A stretch of DNA of 64,000 nucleotides from Macrosoma leucophasiata. Its lineage: Eukaryota > Arthropoda > Insecta > Lepidoptera > Hedylidae. The notes under the pieces were generated by a model. That model made no database searches. It was not told the origin of the DNA and worked only from the letters and a program-made list of their open reading frames with translations. The DNA lies in NCBI GenBank assembly GCA_036365455.1, contig JAWQUS010000017.1:5766001-5830000 (forward strand), in the 5' to 3' direction. Positions 51,473 through 62,924 of this stretch are shown here, in pieces; position 1 is the first letter of the stretch, and every line of letters starts with the position of its first letter. The position numbers were made by a program, and so were the translations under genes.

Positions 51473-53929
51473 TCTATATATACATATAATAAAACAGTAA
51501 AACCCGCGTGTCGGTACATTGTATATATTTACGAAAAAACTAATTGCGGGCGATGTTAAAATAGTATTAGAACACTTTTCAATGATTTTTAATTTTATTG
51601 TCTGTCTGTTTGTCCCTTTGTCCAGGCTAATCTCCGAAGATACTGGACGGATTCAAATGAAGCTTTTTGTGGTGTATAGATACTAAGCCTGGCCAACATT
51701 TAGGCTACTTTTTACTGCGGGAAAATCCCTCATTCCCACGGGAATTTCTACATTTAATAAAATTGTAGGAAAGTCAAAACTGTACATTGAATATTTTTTA
51801 AAAGAATACTTGGGACGTGATCTACAAAAGAAATCGAAGCCAAAAATATAGGTTTCAGATTTTTTGTCTGTTTTTCTGTATGTATGTCCGGGCTAAACTA
51901 AAAAAGTACCTACTAACAGGTCCGGTCAACATATAGGCTACATATTATCACGCTATGTCCTACGGGGGAAGAGCTGTAAATCTTTGAAATCGTAGGAAAG
52001 TCAAAACTGTGTATTGATTTTTTTGTTTTAAAGAATACTTGGGGCGTGATATACTATCGATATCGAAGCCAAATATAGTGTTTGTTTTGTCTGTTGTTGT
52101 TTGTCTGTATGTATGTCCGGGCTAAACGCAAAAAGTACTTAATGGTTTTACTTCATATTTTGCATGAATATCCGAGAATTTTCAAGGACACCGCATTGGG
52201 TAAGGTTTATAGGTACCGAGCATCCAAATAATGGCGAAAGCTATTTACTTCACACAGTCCGAGGCCCAACGTATTTCATTTTTCTGAGGACATTTGACGG
52301 TGTGGAGTATCCCACTTACCGCGCAGCCTGCGTAACACGTCACTTTCTCGACGGTTACCAAAATTGGGATTACACCCTCGCAAAGGCAAGCGCCAGTGAC
52401 GGAGAAGTATCGCTATCATCTGTCTGAAGATTTTCTACGAGCTTTGAGACACGTGCTACTGGAGACGAAGTCGAAGTAACTAATGAACGCATGCTGAACA
52501 CCTGTATTAGTTCATTTCAAGATGTGGTCATTTCCACCACCGATTGAACTATCGAATATGGATTACCAGCTCCCCTAATCATCACTGCATCAAAACCGTA
52601 GAAATTGGGAGTATAACGCTGAGACAAATCGATCCGGGCGAAATGACCATGTTGCTTTGTTCTCTTCAGAGCAAAAACAAATTTATGATACCGTCCTTGA
52701 AAGCGTTGGGCAAAACCAGGGTAAAATGTTTTCCTCCTGGATTTTGGATGCTCCTGGTGGAACAGGAAAAACCTTTGTTACCACTGGCATACTTGCAGAG
52801 GTCAGGAGACAAGGCAAAATTGCTATTGCTGTAGCGTCGTGGGGAATTGCTGCCACACTGCTTCCCGATAGAAAGACAGCACATGCCATGTTTAAAATTC
52901 CCTTACATTTAGAGAGCACCGAAACGACGTTTTTGGTGTGTCATGTAACAGTGATAAGGGACACGTGCTCAAGGATTGCTCTCTGATTGTTTGGGATGAG
53001 TGTACGATGGCCAATAGAAAGGCAGTTGAGGCCGTGGACAGAACCCTGCAGGACATCCGCAGAAACGAACATTTGAGTGGGTGGTGTCACATTACTGTTC
53101 ACTGACGATTTCCGGCAAACGCTTCTCGTGGTGACGCGAAGATCGAGGGCTGACGAGATTGAATGCTTTGTTGAAACGATCTTAACGAGTTCGTACCTAC
53201 GCTGCGCTTGACCATTAATATGAGAGCTCGGCTCGTCGACCATGCACGTGCTCAAGAATTTTCCGACTTCCATCGCATACCATCAAGCTGAAGGTAGGTG
53301 TCCCGATTATGCTTCTTCGGGACTTATCTCCTCCGACGTTGTATAACGGAACCCAGCATTGTCGAGGCAGTATTTATACCATGCATTCCCATCATACTGC
53401 ATAACTACACATTCCAGTTCAAGCGCGTACAGTTAATTGTTTGCTTCGCGATGACCATCAATAAGTCGCAGGGGCAGACACTGAGGTCAGCGGGTGTTAA
53501 CCTCAGGACAAGTTGCTTCTCACACGGGCAACTGTATGTCGCTTGCTACCGCGTTACCAGTCCTGTCTCTCTTTACATTTTGGCTCCTGGCAGAATAACT
53601 ACCAACGTAGTTAATAGGAAGGTGTTGTAAGGTTTGATACCTTTGTACGTTTTTTACTCTTTTGTGTCCGGGAATATATTCCTGCGTTATTTTATCTATT
53701 AACCTGACTATTATATTAAACTGAACCAGAGAATATTTAATAATACTACTGAACTCAGCAGGATTCCCATATGACTCCCTTCACTTGCTTCGCTTGCAAA
53801 AAAACTTATACTTTTAATTTAATACTATTTTAAAAGTTGTTTGTTTATAATGCTACAGCGGCACTGGCATCTTAGGTATGTTTGGTGCTGTAGAGCCTTC
53901 ACGCAGACGACGTTGCGGGCAGCTGCTAG
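51473..53929 (+). mobile_element. Degraded autonomous-type Helitron with Pif1-like helicase remains
   Basis: Ends fit the Helitron rule: A|TCTATATATACATATAATAA at the left and TTGCGGGCAGCTGCTAG|T at the right. At 52180-52430 plus frames read REFSRTPHWVRFIGTEHPNN and FDGVEYPTYRAACVTRHFLD, as upstream of Helitron helicases. 52657-52930 has Walker A DAPGGTGKTFV and GIAATLLPDRKTAHAMFKIP; 52984-53060 has Walker B LIVWDECTM; 53430-53630 has CFAMTINKSQGQTL and HGQLYVACYRVTSP. Frame shifts separate the parts. The Rep nuclease domain is missing: 2.46 kb versus more than 5 kb for complete elements. Confidence 0.85.
52657..53630 (+). pseudogene. Helitron Pif1-family helicase, frame-broken
   Basis: Superfamily 1B DNA helicase of the Helitron. 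Motif I (GGTGKT), Ia, II (DEC) and the late INKSQGQTL/LYVACYRV motifs are recognisable but in at least three frames, and the segment between Walker B and motif IV (about 53090-53290) is scrambled. In intact elements this enzyme unwinds DNA for rolling-circle transposition; here it cannot be made. Confidence 0.82.
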
Positions 53930-54917
53930 TATTTGTTATAATTTTTAAATGAATACATTGAAGTTTGAAAAGCAAATAGGCAAAAATTTACCACTTCTCT
54001 TCCTTTATTTCCAAAACGTATGGGTCTATAATTTTGAAAACGACGAATTTGAACGACTAAAAATAATTCTTCATATAGGACGGAAAATATTTTTTATCTA
54101 TGGATTACTAGAAAACCAATAAGAAGCCTGCGGTATTTAAAGCGATATCGGGAATCTCTCAATTGTTTGGAATGATGTGAACGCGAGTCCGACTCGCACT
54201 TCACCATTTTTCTTCAAACAGTTTCACAACAAAAAACAATAAATGTCACTTGAACCAAAGAACTTCTTTAAACACAGAGTATACTAAATTCACACTATGA
54301 TTAAGGTGACAAAATAAACACAGCACTCAATTTTATGAACGTTTAAAATACGGTCACGTAAACTACGATTCTTTTCAATCCAACACCTACTATTTAGCTA
54401 CGGATGGCGACACATAATCGAAACCGCACGCCACTTTAGTATTAAAGTCTAAAGAAACAAGACCGACAATACTCTACACGAAACCAACGCGATTGGCATT
54501 GTTGGAAACGCAAAAAGTGACACAGTGTATTACATAATACATTATAGGGCGTCATTAAAAGCACATGGAAAGAAACGTAAGCCACTATTAAAGCTACCGT
54601 TCGCAATTAAAATAATGGCTGTCACACCTATGAGACAATTATGAATAAATTCTATGTTTTGGTAGCGGCCCACTATCGGCTTAATTAGAGCTAATCAAAA
54701 AAACTTAATGCACGTTAATGGCACGTAATGGCCTCCTCCGGTCTCTTGGTGCTATGATAATGAAAGCTAATTACGTATTCTGGGTTTTTAGAATCAGACC
54801 CTTGGGCTGTTGGTCATTACGTTTGTTTGGTGTTCGGGGGTGGTTTGGCTATTTAGTAAATTAGGCTGAATTCATTTCTTAATAGCGAAACCTGTTCAGA
54901 CTGTTTGGGCCATTGAC
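53930..54917. other. Upstream region, no firm feature
   Basis: GAACGCGAGTCCGACTCGCACTTC near 54180 belongs to the degraded GTGCGAGTCGGAC repeat also seen near 11925, 20705 and 35010. No coding content. Confidence 0.45.
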
Positions 54918-55201
54918 CTTTGTGATGAAGTTGGTAAACTAGCATGCAGTTCTTATTGATCTTAAGTGATGACTGCAACTTATAGACATCTACACAAAAA
55001 CCAGAGGATAAAAATCAGATGCGTTGACACCATTGAGGCCTTAGTTGTTATGTCTCTGTGATAGTTATTAGCCATATATTACCATCTAACCGGTACTCGA
55101 TAGTGATGAACACTACCATTTGGCGGCAGATACATTAGGTAATGCGGTGGCCTAAAAGGCGTAAGTCCTCGAGTTCCTTCACTGGAACTCTACCACTAGT
55201 T
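54918..55201 (-). repeat. Family A repeat (subfamily 2)
   Basis: GTGATGAAGTTGGTAAACTA to GGAACTCTACCACTAGT, with GGCGGCAGATACATTAGG. Confidence 0.85.
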
Positions 55202-55231
55202 TAACAGCGCTTTCACACTTACATACCCATA

Positions 55232-55930
55232 TACAGCAACACGGGCCACCGGCCGCCACGGCGGACTGGAGTAGCCATAGCGCTTATTACCGATGCAAGA
55301 TTGTCTGTCGAGTCTGTCATTTTTGCGGGGGAACTACGTGTCATAATAATAATAATAATGGCAACCCATTATACGTCCCACTGCTGGGCACGAGTCTCTC
55401 CCCTTTTTTGGGGGGGAGGCCTGGAGCTTACTCCACCACGCTGCTCCAATGCGGATTGGTGGAGGTGGGTGGGTTAGTGGCCAACCCACTGTCGGATGTT
55501 TTCAAACCGCCCATAAGGCCTTCGACAAGGTTTAACGACTGCTATCCATCGATAGCAACCGGGACCGACGGCTTAACGTGCCCTCCGAAGCGCGGAAACG
55601 CGCATTTAATTTGCCACTAGCGGTCACCCATCACACTACCCGACCGCGCCCGTAGTGCTTAACCGAGCAGATCGCTTACGATCTACACCAGCCGCTGGGC
55701 CATGCGCGCCTCGAATACGTGTGATACATACACACAATACAAAAATCGTCTATTAATACAAAACTCACACCTTGACTTTAACAAAATACATAAACAATTT
55801 CACGCACACATTTAAACATCTGGGCGACAGGCGTAGGACCATTTGGGTTTGTACTTTGACAGAGGGGAAAGCCTACATAGGGATACTCCACTCCGGTCCG
55901 CCGCGGCCGGTGGCCCGTGTTGTTCTATGC
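55232..55930. mobile_element. Family J TIR element split by a family H SINE
   Basis: J parts at 55232-55343 (GCAACACGGGCCACCGGCCG) and 55714-55930 (to GCGGCCGGTGGCCCGTGTTG). The H copy between is flanked by TACGTGT on both sides. Confidence 0.82.
55344..55713 (-). mobile_element. Family H SINE with 5S-rRNA-like head
   Basis: Plus strand starts with a TAA repeat and GGCAACCCATTATACGTCCC and ends GGTCACCCATCACACTACCC, GACCGCGCCCGTAGTGCTTA, CGCTGGGCCATGCGCGC. Its complement is the 5S-like head described at 60931. Confidence 0.82.
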
Positions 55931-56517
55931 CATTTCGGTTCCATGCATGATTCTATTAAGTGGCGTATGTGATTCTTAATACATGTACGTTCACACGACA
56001 CAACCATATCTACTGTTGGGTTCAGCAAAGAACCGTTTCCGAATCGAACGCCTCTGTGGAGAAAGAGTCACTCTCAATTACATAAGACCGCATAATTCTC
56101 AAGGTATTCCTATGCAGTCCAAGTGGAATTCTTAGATCATTACCCAAAATAACAATACAGCTATCTCACTCGCCCGAAGGTTGCGTTAGCACCCCTAGAA
56201 AGAGTTTAATTTGCTTGCCAGCGTACATATACCATAACTACCGGCAATTACTGCTAATGATATTAGCTGGTTTATTACTTATGTCCATTAGAAGTTTCTT
56301 TATTCTTAATACTTTCATATCTATATTGAGCATATTTTGGGCGAACGATATTAGGTGGCGGTGGAAAACAAAGGTTCTAATTCAATTTGTTATTTTTTGG
56401 CAATTAATTGCTCCGAAATGGCGTCCGACCATGACGATCCCATCGTCCTCTCGCGGAGGAGAATTCTTCCAGTAGGTAGTGCAGTCAGTTAATAAAACAA
56501 TGATTTGAGTCCAAGTT
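55931..56517. other. Upstream region, no feature seen
   Basis: The plus frame 56215-56475 is hydrophobic (YRQLLLMILAGLLLMSIRSF) but isolated; no gene is recognised. Confidence 0.35.
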
Positions 56518-56800
56518 TTTTTATGTAATGGAAGTGGCAAACAAGCATGCAGTTCACATTGATGTTAAGTGATGACTGCAGCCTATAGACACCCACACAA
56601 AGACCAAGGTCAAAATGCTGATGCATTACCATTCCTAAAACCTAAGGTGTTATGCCTCTATGCCGGAAATTACAGGTCCGTACATTACCACCTGACCGGA
56701 TCATTATAGTGCTGAACACTACCGTTTAGCGGCAAGTATATTAGGTAATGCGGTGGTGCTTACGCCCGCGAGCTCCGTCACTGGAGCTCCACCACCCGTA
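56518..56800 (-). repeat. Family A repeat, full length
   Basis: TTATGTAATGGAAGTGGCAA to GGAGCTCCACCACCCGTAA; near consensus. Confidence 0.9.
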
Positions 56801-56802
56801 AA

Positions 56803-56884
56803 CTTAAAGAAAAAAAAATGTTAAAATTAGAGAGGGAAATAATAACTTTAACTTTAACAAATATCTTGGTTCAACCCAGCTTTA
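56803..56884. mobile_element. Family E MITE, right half
   Basis: AAATTAGAGAGGGAAATAAT then TTAACAAATATCTTGGTTCA and ACCCAGC. The left half is replaced by the family A copy. Confidence 0.65.
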
Positions 56885-58051
56885 ATAAGAACAAGAAAGA
56901 AATACCATTTTAAAATATACTTTTTCTATAAATGAAACGTGAACTTATTGTAACTACCCAGCCTTTAAAGATCGCTGAATAAAAGAAAGTGCATTCAAAT
57001 AAACACCAATTCGTTCATATCACCGCCCCCGTACCATGGTAACTTTTAAAATGTTAGTTACAGTTGGCACGGCCTAAAAGCGTCGCTAAGTTATTTCATT
57101 ATACACCAACTTGCAGTGTCGTAATAGTGTCTGAGTAGAGGGCCGGCCTGGGCTATTAAGGAGGGGAAATTAGTGCATTATTGACTGATTTCCCTTTTCA
57201 ACTAGCTGATAGACGGTTCGCGTCGGCTTTTCGATTTAAAATACTGCCTGAATGTTTACTGCATTAGCGCCCATCGATTACATTGGTGTTCGTTTTTTAA
57301 AAAGTTAGATCGTTTTCGGTGTTTGAATGTGTGCGTATATTAATATATTTTTATGTTACTTGCCGGTGTTTTATAACTTTAGACAAATAATCGTACTATG
57401 GCAATAATGAGATAAAATAAAATATATATTTTTTTTGGAAAAGTATTTTTTTTTTTTATTTTGCACTGGTTGAAAGATGGTTAAGGATAGGTTTTTAAAT
57501 TAGATTAAAGTTTAAGTACAGTCTGTAAGTCTAGTGTATTAATAATATTTAATTTAAAAAATATTAATTAATTTTTGTTTATAACGACCTCCAATTTATA
57601 GTTAGTTTTCTACTTTCAATAAAATAATGTTTTAGTTTTTGATCGATACCGCAAGATAGAAGCCTTAAAAATGTGCTATTTAAAACGGAAATCTATTGAA
57701 ATGATCCCCATTAAAACCTAATAATCACGATCGTATTAGATCAAGCGTTGCTCAAGCACGCAACGTTTGAATCCCGGACAATAGTGGAATCGTACGACTC
57801 GGTCGTACGACGGGCCCCCAATTAGTTTTTATTGTACGTTTCATTACATCCAGTGTTAATTATTTATTGTGAGTGCGAATGCTTCTCACTCTACGACCTA
57901 ATTAGTGGCAGGTTTTTTTCCATGCTAACGCCAAATCGAAGTGTACACCTACAGCTTAAAAAACCAATGCCTTATAATTTTTTGTACAACGATAAAACAC
58001 CTTACGTCCCGAAAGTGTGCAATTTTTAAAACGTCCCGAAACTGTGCCTTG
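56885..58051. other. Upstream region, no firm feature
   Basis: AT-rich. A short palindrome GTACGACTCGGTCGTACGAC lies at 57793-57812. The rest has no recognisable content. Confidence 0.4.
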
Positions 58052-58300
58052 GTGGTAGAGTTCCAGTGTAAGAGCTCGAGGGCGTAAGCACCACCGCATT
58101 ACCTAATCTATCTGCCGCCAAATGATAGTGTTCAGAACTACCGTATTCCGGTTAGATCAGATCAGAAACATAACAACTAAGGTCTCAGGAGTGACAACGC
58201 ATCTGCGTTTTGATCTCTGGTTTTTGTGAAGATGTCTTTAGGCTGCTCTTAATATCAGTGCGAACTGCATGCTTGTTATCCACCTTAGAGACATAAAAAT
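58052..58300 (+). repeat. Family A repeat (subfamily 2)
   Basis: TGGTGGTAGAGTTCCAGTGT to GTTATCCACCTTAGAGACAT with two short deletions. Confidence 0.84.
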
Positions 58301-58538
58301 GAATGGATTAAGGCCTATGTTCTGATATTATTAGATGTCTATGTTATTTTACCATCAGTGTACCCAAAATAGCTCGTTTCACTAATGCCGGTTCTATAGA
58401 CGAAGAAGTCGGTTAAAAACGCAAAAATGTTTCAGTTTCAACCATACACAGTCAGTCTTACAGTACTTGAACTTTACTAATAAAGTTGTTACCAATGACT
58501 ACTAAATAACAATTAATAAAAACAAAAATGACACTTAA

Positions 58539-59131
58539 CCCTTAACTGGTATCGTAAATTTGACTAACGAAACTAGTATCGTGGGGGCCGCGCGGCCCCC
58601 TATTAAAATTAGATTCTAGGATACAAATGTCTACAAGTTTTTTCAAGAATTAATTTGTTAGGATAAATAACAAGCTTGTTTTATGAAATTAATAAGTTTT
58701 TATTCATATACTTTTTTTAACTTATTTACTACAAGAGATCACAAAATTTGGTCAATTTTTTGGTATTTTTTTCTTAGCACTATAAAAATAAAAAAAAAAC
58801 TATTTTTTCGAAAGTCTTTACCTAACATATGTATGTTTCCTTATTTCTTATAAAATAAACTTTGAAAAAATAAACTCAAACATAAGTATTTCAACGTATT
58901 AGAAAAAAATTAACACAAAATTATAAACCTAAGTGTACTAAGCGGACTAATTTCAGTCGTACGTAGCTCCGCTCTGGTAAAAGCTTCAGCGCCGAACGTC
59001 CGGCACCCGCCGCGTGTCGCGACGTAATGAGATTACTCAAAATGGCAGCCGCGTACTATGCATAGTTTTTAAGAAATTCAAAAAAATATAACGTGTGGGG
59101 TCTGCGCGGCCCCCACGATACCGGTTAAGGG
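58539..59131. mobile_element. piggyBac-type MITE with TTAA target duplication
   Basis: TTAA at 58535-58538 and 59132-59135 flank inverted ends CCCTTAACTGGTATCG and CGATACCGGTTAAGGG. Subterminal GTGGGGGCCGCGCGGCCCC is mirrored by GGGGTCTGCGCGGCCCCCAC. The interior is AT-rich without a transposase. Confidence 0.85.
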
Positions 59132-59394
59132 TTAAAGCGTTGACATGGGAAAATTGCAATTATCTAAAGCCTTTAACTTTACCTATCATACGCTATTTAA
59201 TTCGCAATTAGAACCAACGTTATTGTTTGAGATGCTTGTGCCGACGCGTTTTCATTGTCACTTGACTAGACTTCATTGTTTCTGTTCATTGCTCTGTTTT
59301 TTTTTTAATTTGACGACAGCATTATTATGAGCAGCGCTAAAATGTGGCTTATAGTTTTTTATTATCTATAATTATATTGTATATAATTATATAA

Positions 59395-59706
59395 CTGCCT
59401 CGGTAGCCTAGTGGTAGCAGGCCACTACTACTACGCTGAGGTCCTGGGTTCGATTCCCGGGTAGGGGGTTATCAGAGATAATGGTGAAAAAGCCTTTATC
59501 TCTGGTTCTATTGGGATTTTTCCATTTTCTGGAAATTTCCCAGTACCTCAAAGTTTGGTAATGTGCCCGAAGATGTCAACAGGCTCGCCACCTGTTACAT
59601 GGGCCAAAAAACGTAACCGGCGAATCGTGGGTGTTTGCATGTATGCTTGAATGCATGCATTTACCTCTGCCTACCCCTTCGGGGATTACAGGCGTGAAGT
59701 TACGTG
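59395..59706 (+). mobile_element. Family D tRNA-derived SINE
   Basis: CTGCCTCGGTAGCCTAGTGG to CGGGGATTACAGGCGTGAAG, nearly identical to 19550-19861. Confidence 0.88.
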
Positions 59707-60658
59707 TAGTTACGTATTATCTATATAATAATATATTCTGGGCGAAAATGTTATTGTTATGAATATAGTTGGAAATTTTATCATGTTGGAGTATTAGCAG
59801 AGAATATGTTATAATAGAATGGAGGTATAGGCTAGGTATTAGGCTAGAGCTGCGACTAGTGCAGTCTACATAAGTCCGTACTAAAAGAAACACGTTGGAG
59901 CTCGAGGGCGGATGGTAGGGTTCCAGTATCTGCCGCTTAATGGTTAAGCATATAAACGGAATAGATACGTACGTATGATACCTTATTTTTTGTCAAGCTA
60001 AATAACATAGGATAGGGGAAGAATAACGGTAATTCATCTTATACTCGTACATGTATACGAAAGAAGAATTTTTCAGATATTTTCAACATAAGCAGCATTT
60101 TGGTGTAATAAAAGATTGGTAGGCAGCGCGACTTTTCGGCGAACGACGGCGACGTTCTTATCAGCGGTATTTTGAAAAGGATTTTATGTTCAAATAGTTA
60201 TAGCAAGCAGGAACCGTTCCGTATGCATTCACTAACTATATAATAAGCGAAACCATAAATCCACCCACTAATTGGTGCGATTAGAAATTTTAATTATTTT
60301 ATTGGTTTCTTTTGTAATTTTATCGAGCTCTTTATAGTCGACCGATTCGTTTTCTATTTAATAGTTAGTTAGAAATTGATTGTTAACATGTTAATTTCGT
60401 TGATTTCACCAATTACGAATTTTTCATCGTGTATTAAAACATTTTTAATATCTTGAGAATCATAATTATGAACAATTATTGTTATAAAAGCAGGTTACGT
60501 GGTAACATTATTTTCCTTATGTTCTAAGAGTAGGTTATAATTATTTTAAATATTAAAGCAAGGCGATAAGAAGTAATAAGCGTGAACATTAGAATACAAC
60601 GTTTGAATTAGTTTCTCGATATTATTTTACAGTACAATACTACTATTAATACTGAAAT
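59707..60658. other. Upstream region, one family A scrap
   Basis: TTGGAGCTCGAGGGCGGATG...TATCTGCCGCTTAATGG near 59895-59945 is a family A remnant. The rest is AT-rich. Confidence 0.4.
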
Positions 60659-60659
60659 T

Positions 60660-61880
60660 ATAGTTACACGTGTTTACATAGTTGTAACAAAACAAAATAA
60701 AAATCCGTCTGACTTAATATGTACAGCAGGTAATGATGTTAAGACAATTGAATAATTCGTTTTTTGAACAGTTAATTAATATTAAAACAATTAATTCGTT
60801 GAAGTTAAAAGACGTAGTTGTAACGAAACAAAATAAAAATCCGTTTGACTTAATACGTACAACAGGTAATGATGTTAAGACAATTGAAGAATTAGTTTTT
60901 TGAACAGTTAATTAATATTAAAAAAAAATGCAGCGCGCATAGCCCAGCGGCTGGTGTAGATCTTAAGCGATCTGCTCGGTTAAGCACTACGGGCGCGGTC
61001 GGGTAGTGTGATGGGTGACCGCTAGTGGCAAATTAAATGCGCGTTTCCGTGCTTCGGAGGGCACGTTAAGCCGTCGGTCCCGGTTGCTATCGATGGATAG
61101 CAGTCGTTAAACCTTGTCGGAGGCCTTATGGGTGGTTTGAAAACATCCGACAGTGGGTTGGCCACTAACCCACCCACCTCCACCAATCCGCATTGGAGCA
61201 GCGTGGTGGAGTAAGCTCCAGGCCTCCCCCCAAAAAGGGGAGAGACTCGTGCCCAGCAGTGGGACGTATAATGGGTTGCCATTATTATATATTATATTAT
61301 ATAAAAAAAAATAATTCGTTGAAGTTAAAAGACGTAGTTGTAACAAAACAAAATAAAAATCCGTTTGACTTAATACGTACAACAGGTAATGATGTTAAGA
61401 CAATTGAAGAATTAGTTTTTTGAACAGTTAATTAATATAAAAAAAAATAATTCGTTGAAGTTAAAAGACGTAGTTGTAACAAAACAAAATAAAAATCCGT
61501 CTGACTTAATATGTACAGCAGGTAATGATGTTAAGACAATTGAAGAATTAGTTTTTTGAACAGTTAATTAATATTAAAAAAAATAATTCGTTGAAGTTAA
61601 AAGACGTAGTTGTAACAAAACAAAATAAAAATCCGTCTGACTTAATATGTACAGCAGGTAATGATGTTAAGACAATTGAAGATTTGTTTTTTGAACAGTT
61701 ACTTAATATAAAAAAAAATAATTCGTTGAAGTTAAAAGACGTAGTTGTAACAAAACAAAATGAAAATCCGTCTGACTTAATATGTACAGCAGGTAATGAT
61801 GTTAAGACAATTGAAGAATTAGTTTTTTAAACAGTTAATTAATATAAAAAAAAAATATTCGTTGAAGTTAAAAGACGTAT
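60660..61880 (+). repeat. 136-bp tandem array (about six units) split by a family H SINE
   Basis: Unit: TTCGTTGAAGTTAAAAGACG, TAGTTGTAACAAAACAAAAT, AATCCGTCTGACTTAATATG, TACAGCAGGTAATGATGTTA, AGACAATTGAAGAATTAG, TTTTTTGAACAGTTAATTAA. Unit starts at 60795, 61315, 61451, 61587, 61722 and 61858, spaced 136, 136, 135 and 136 bp; a diverged unit precedes 60795. Units read KLKDVVVTKQNKNPSDLICT and AGNDVKTIEELVF between stops. Confidence 0.9.
60931..61290 (+). mobile_element. Family H SINE with 5S-rRNA-like head, full length
   Basis: Begins GCGCGCATAGCCCAGCGGCT. The head then reads CGGTTAAGCACTACGGGCGC, GGTCGGGTAGTGTGATGGGT and GACCGC, which follows the 5S rRNA internal promoter order (GTTAAGC...GGGCGCGGT...GATGGGTGACCGC). 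The body ends GTGCCCAGCAGTGGGACGTA and a TATTA-rich tail. Such heads define SINE3-type elements. Confidence 0.72.
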
Positions 61881-62000
61881 AGGTATCTCATTACAATGCA
61901 TCTCCATTTTGATTTATGGTTTTTCTGTAAAATTGTAGGTTGCAGTCGTCACTTAACATCCATGTGAACTGCAGGCTTGGTTGGCATCATCAAAAAATAA
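61876..62000 (+). repeat. Family A repeat, 3' part
   Basis: GGTATCTCATTACAATGCAT to GCAGGCTTGGTTGGCATCAT, joined directly to the tandem array. Confidence 0.7.
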
Positions 62001-62147
62001 AAAAAATATTGGTTGCCATTTTAATGTCATGAAGTATCGCATAATCTGTAGGTACCTATGCCATTAATAAGTTTACATAGTAGGTATACTTTCGTAAAGG
62101 TAACATAATAATATATTACATAATGTAATTGTTACAAAAATACACAT

Positions 62148-62370
62148 TTGACGACCCGGCTAGTCCAGCGGTGTGAGATGAGCGTTTGATTCGAAGGGTC
62201 GCGGGTTCGACCCCCGCACCGGGACAAATATTTGTATGGCATACAGATATTTGTTTCGGGTCTAGGGGTTTGTGTATGTGTTGTATGTGTATAACGGCAC
62301 CCACGACACAGGTTTATACCCACTGTGGGGTCTGTCAGTGTAAGCGTATTTTATTTTATTTTTATTTTTT
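62148..62370 (+). mobile_element. Family F tRNA-derived SINE, full length
   Basis: TTGACGACCCGGCTAGTCCA, B box GGGTTCGACCCCCGCACC, 3' GTGTAAGCGTATTTTATTTT. Confidence 0.87.
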
Positions 62371-62924
62371 TATACATGTGTTTGTTTTTGTATATCATAC
62401 GTAATAAGAGGAATGAACAACACCCAGGACAAACCCTATCGGTTTTTGGGTGTTCTCAAATATTAAATAAGCTTTATTAGGCATTATTAGGAAATGAAAT
62501 AAATAGAAAATGATAATAAAATGTGAACCGTATACCTACCTACTTGTTTACAAAACATTTGAGATTCAGCTAATTCTTAAAAAACGACTACTAAATTAAG
62601 TAAATATTAAATTTTATATACATTTTAACATACACTTTTTCTTATAAAATATAAAAACTACCTATATATGTTTCTAGACACGTATTCATTTGGTGTGATT
62701 CAACTTCCTCAATTGGTTTGAGGCTCATATTCATTAACAAAATGATTAATAGACCAATATTTGTGTTGCAATATTAAGTACTTAATATAAATATCAATAT
62801 GACATCATGATAATTTAAGGAAAAAGATACTGATGAGTAATCTATGACCACAATTATTGCGATTACCATTTCTGTTATGCACTTATTATCGCTAAGGGAT
62901 TCCAAACCACATGTATTTAAACAT
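62371..62924. other. Upstream region, no feature seen
   Basis: AT-rich; nothing recognised. Confidence 0.4.

Noticed and set aside
56215..56475. Membrane protein gene
   Set aside because: The hydrophobic run is isolated, with no splice signals, no homology I recognise and AT-rich composition that easily yields such residues.
60971..61030. A 5S rRNA gene
   Set aside because: Only the internal promoter part resembles 5S; the 5' and 3' ends of a mature 5S RNA are absent and the unit is dispersed with a SINE tail.
60660..61880. CRISPR array
   Set aside because: The repeats are contiguous 136-bp units without unique spacers, in an insect genome.
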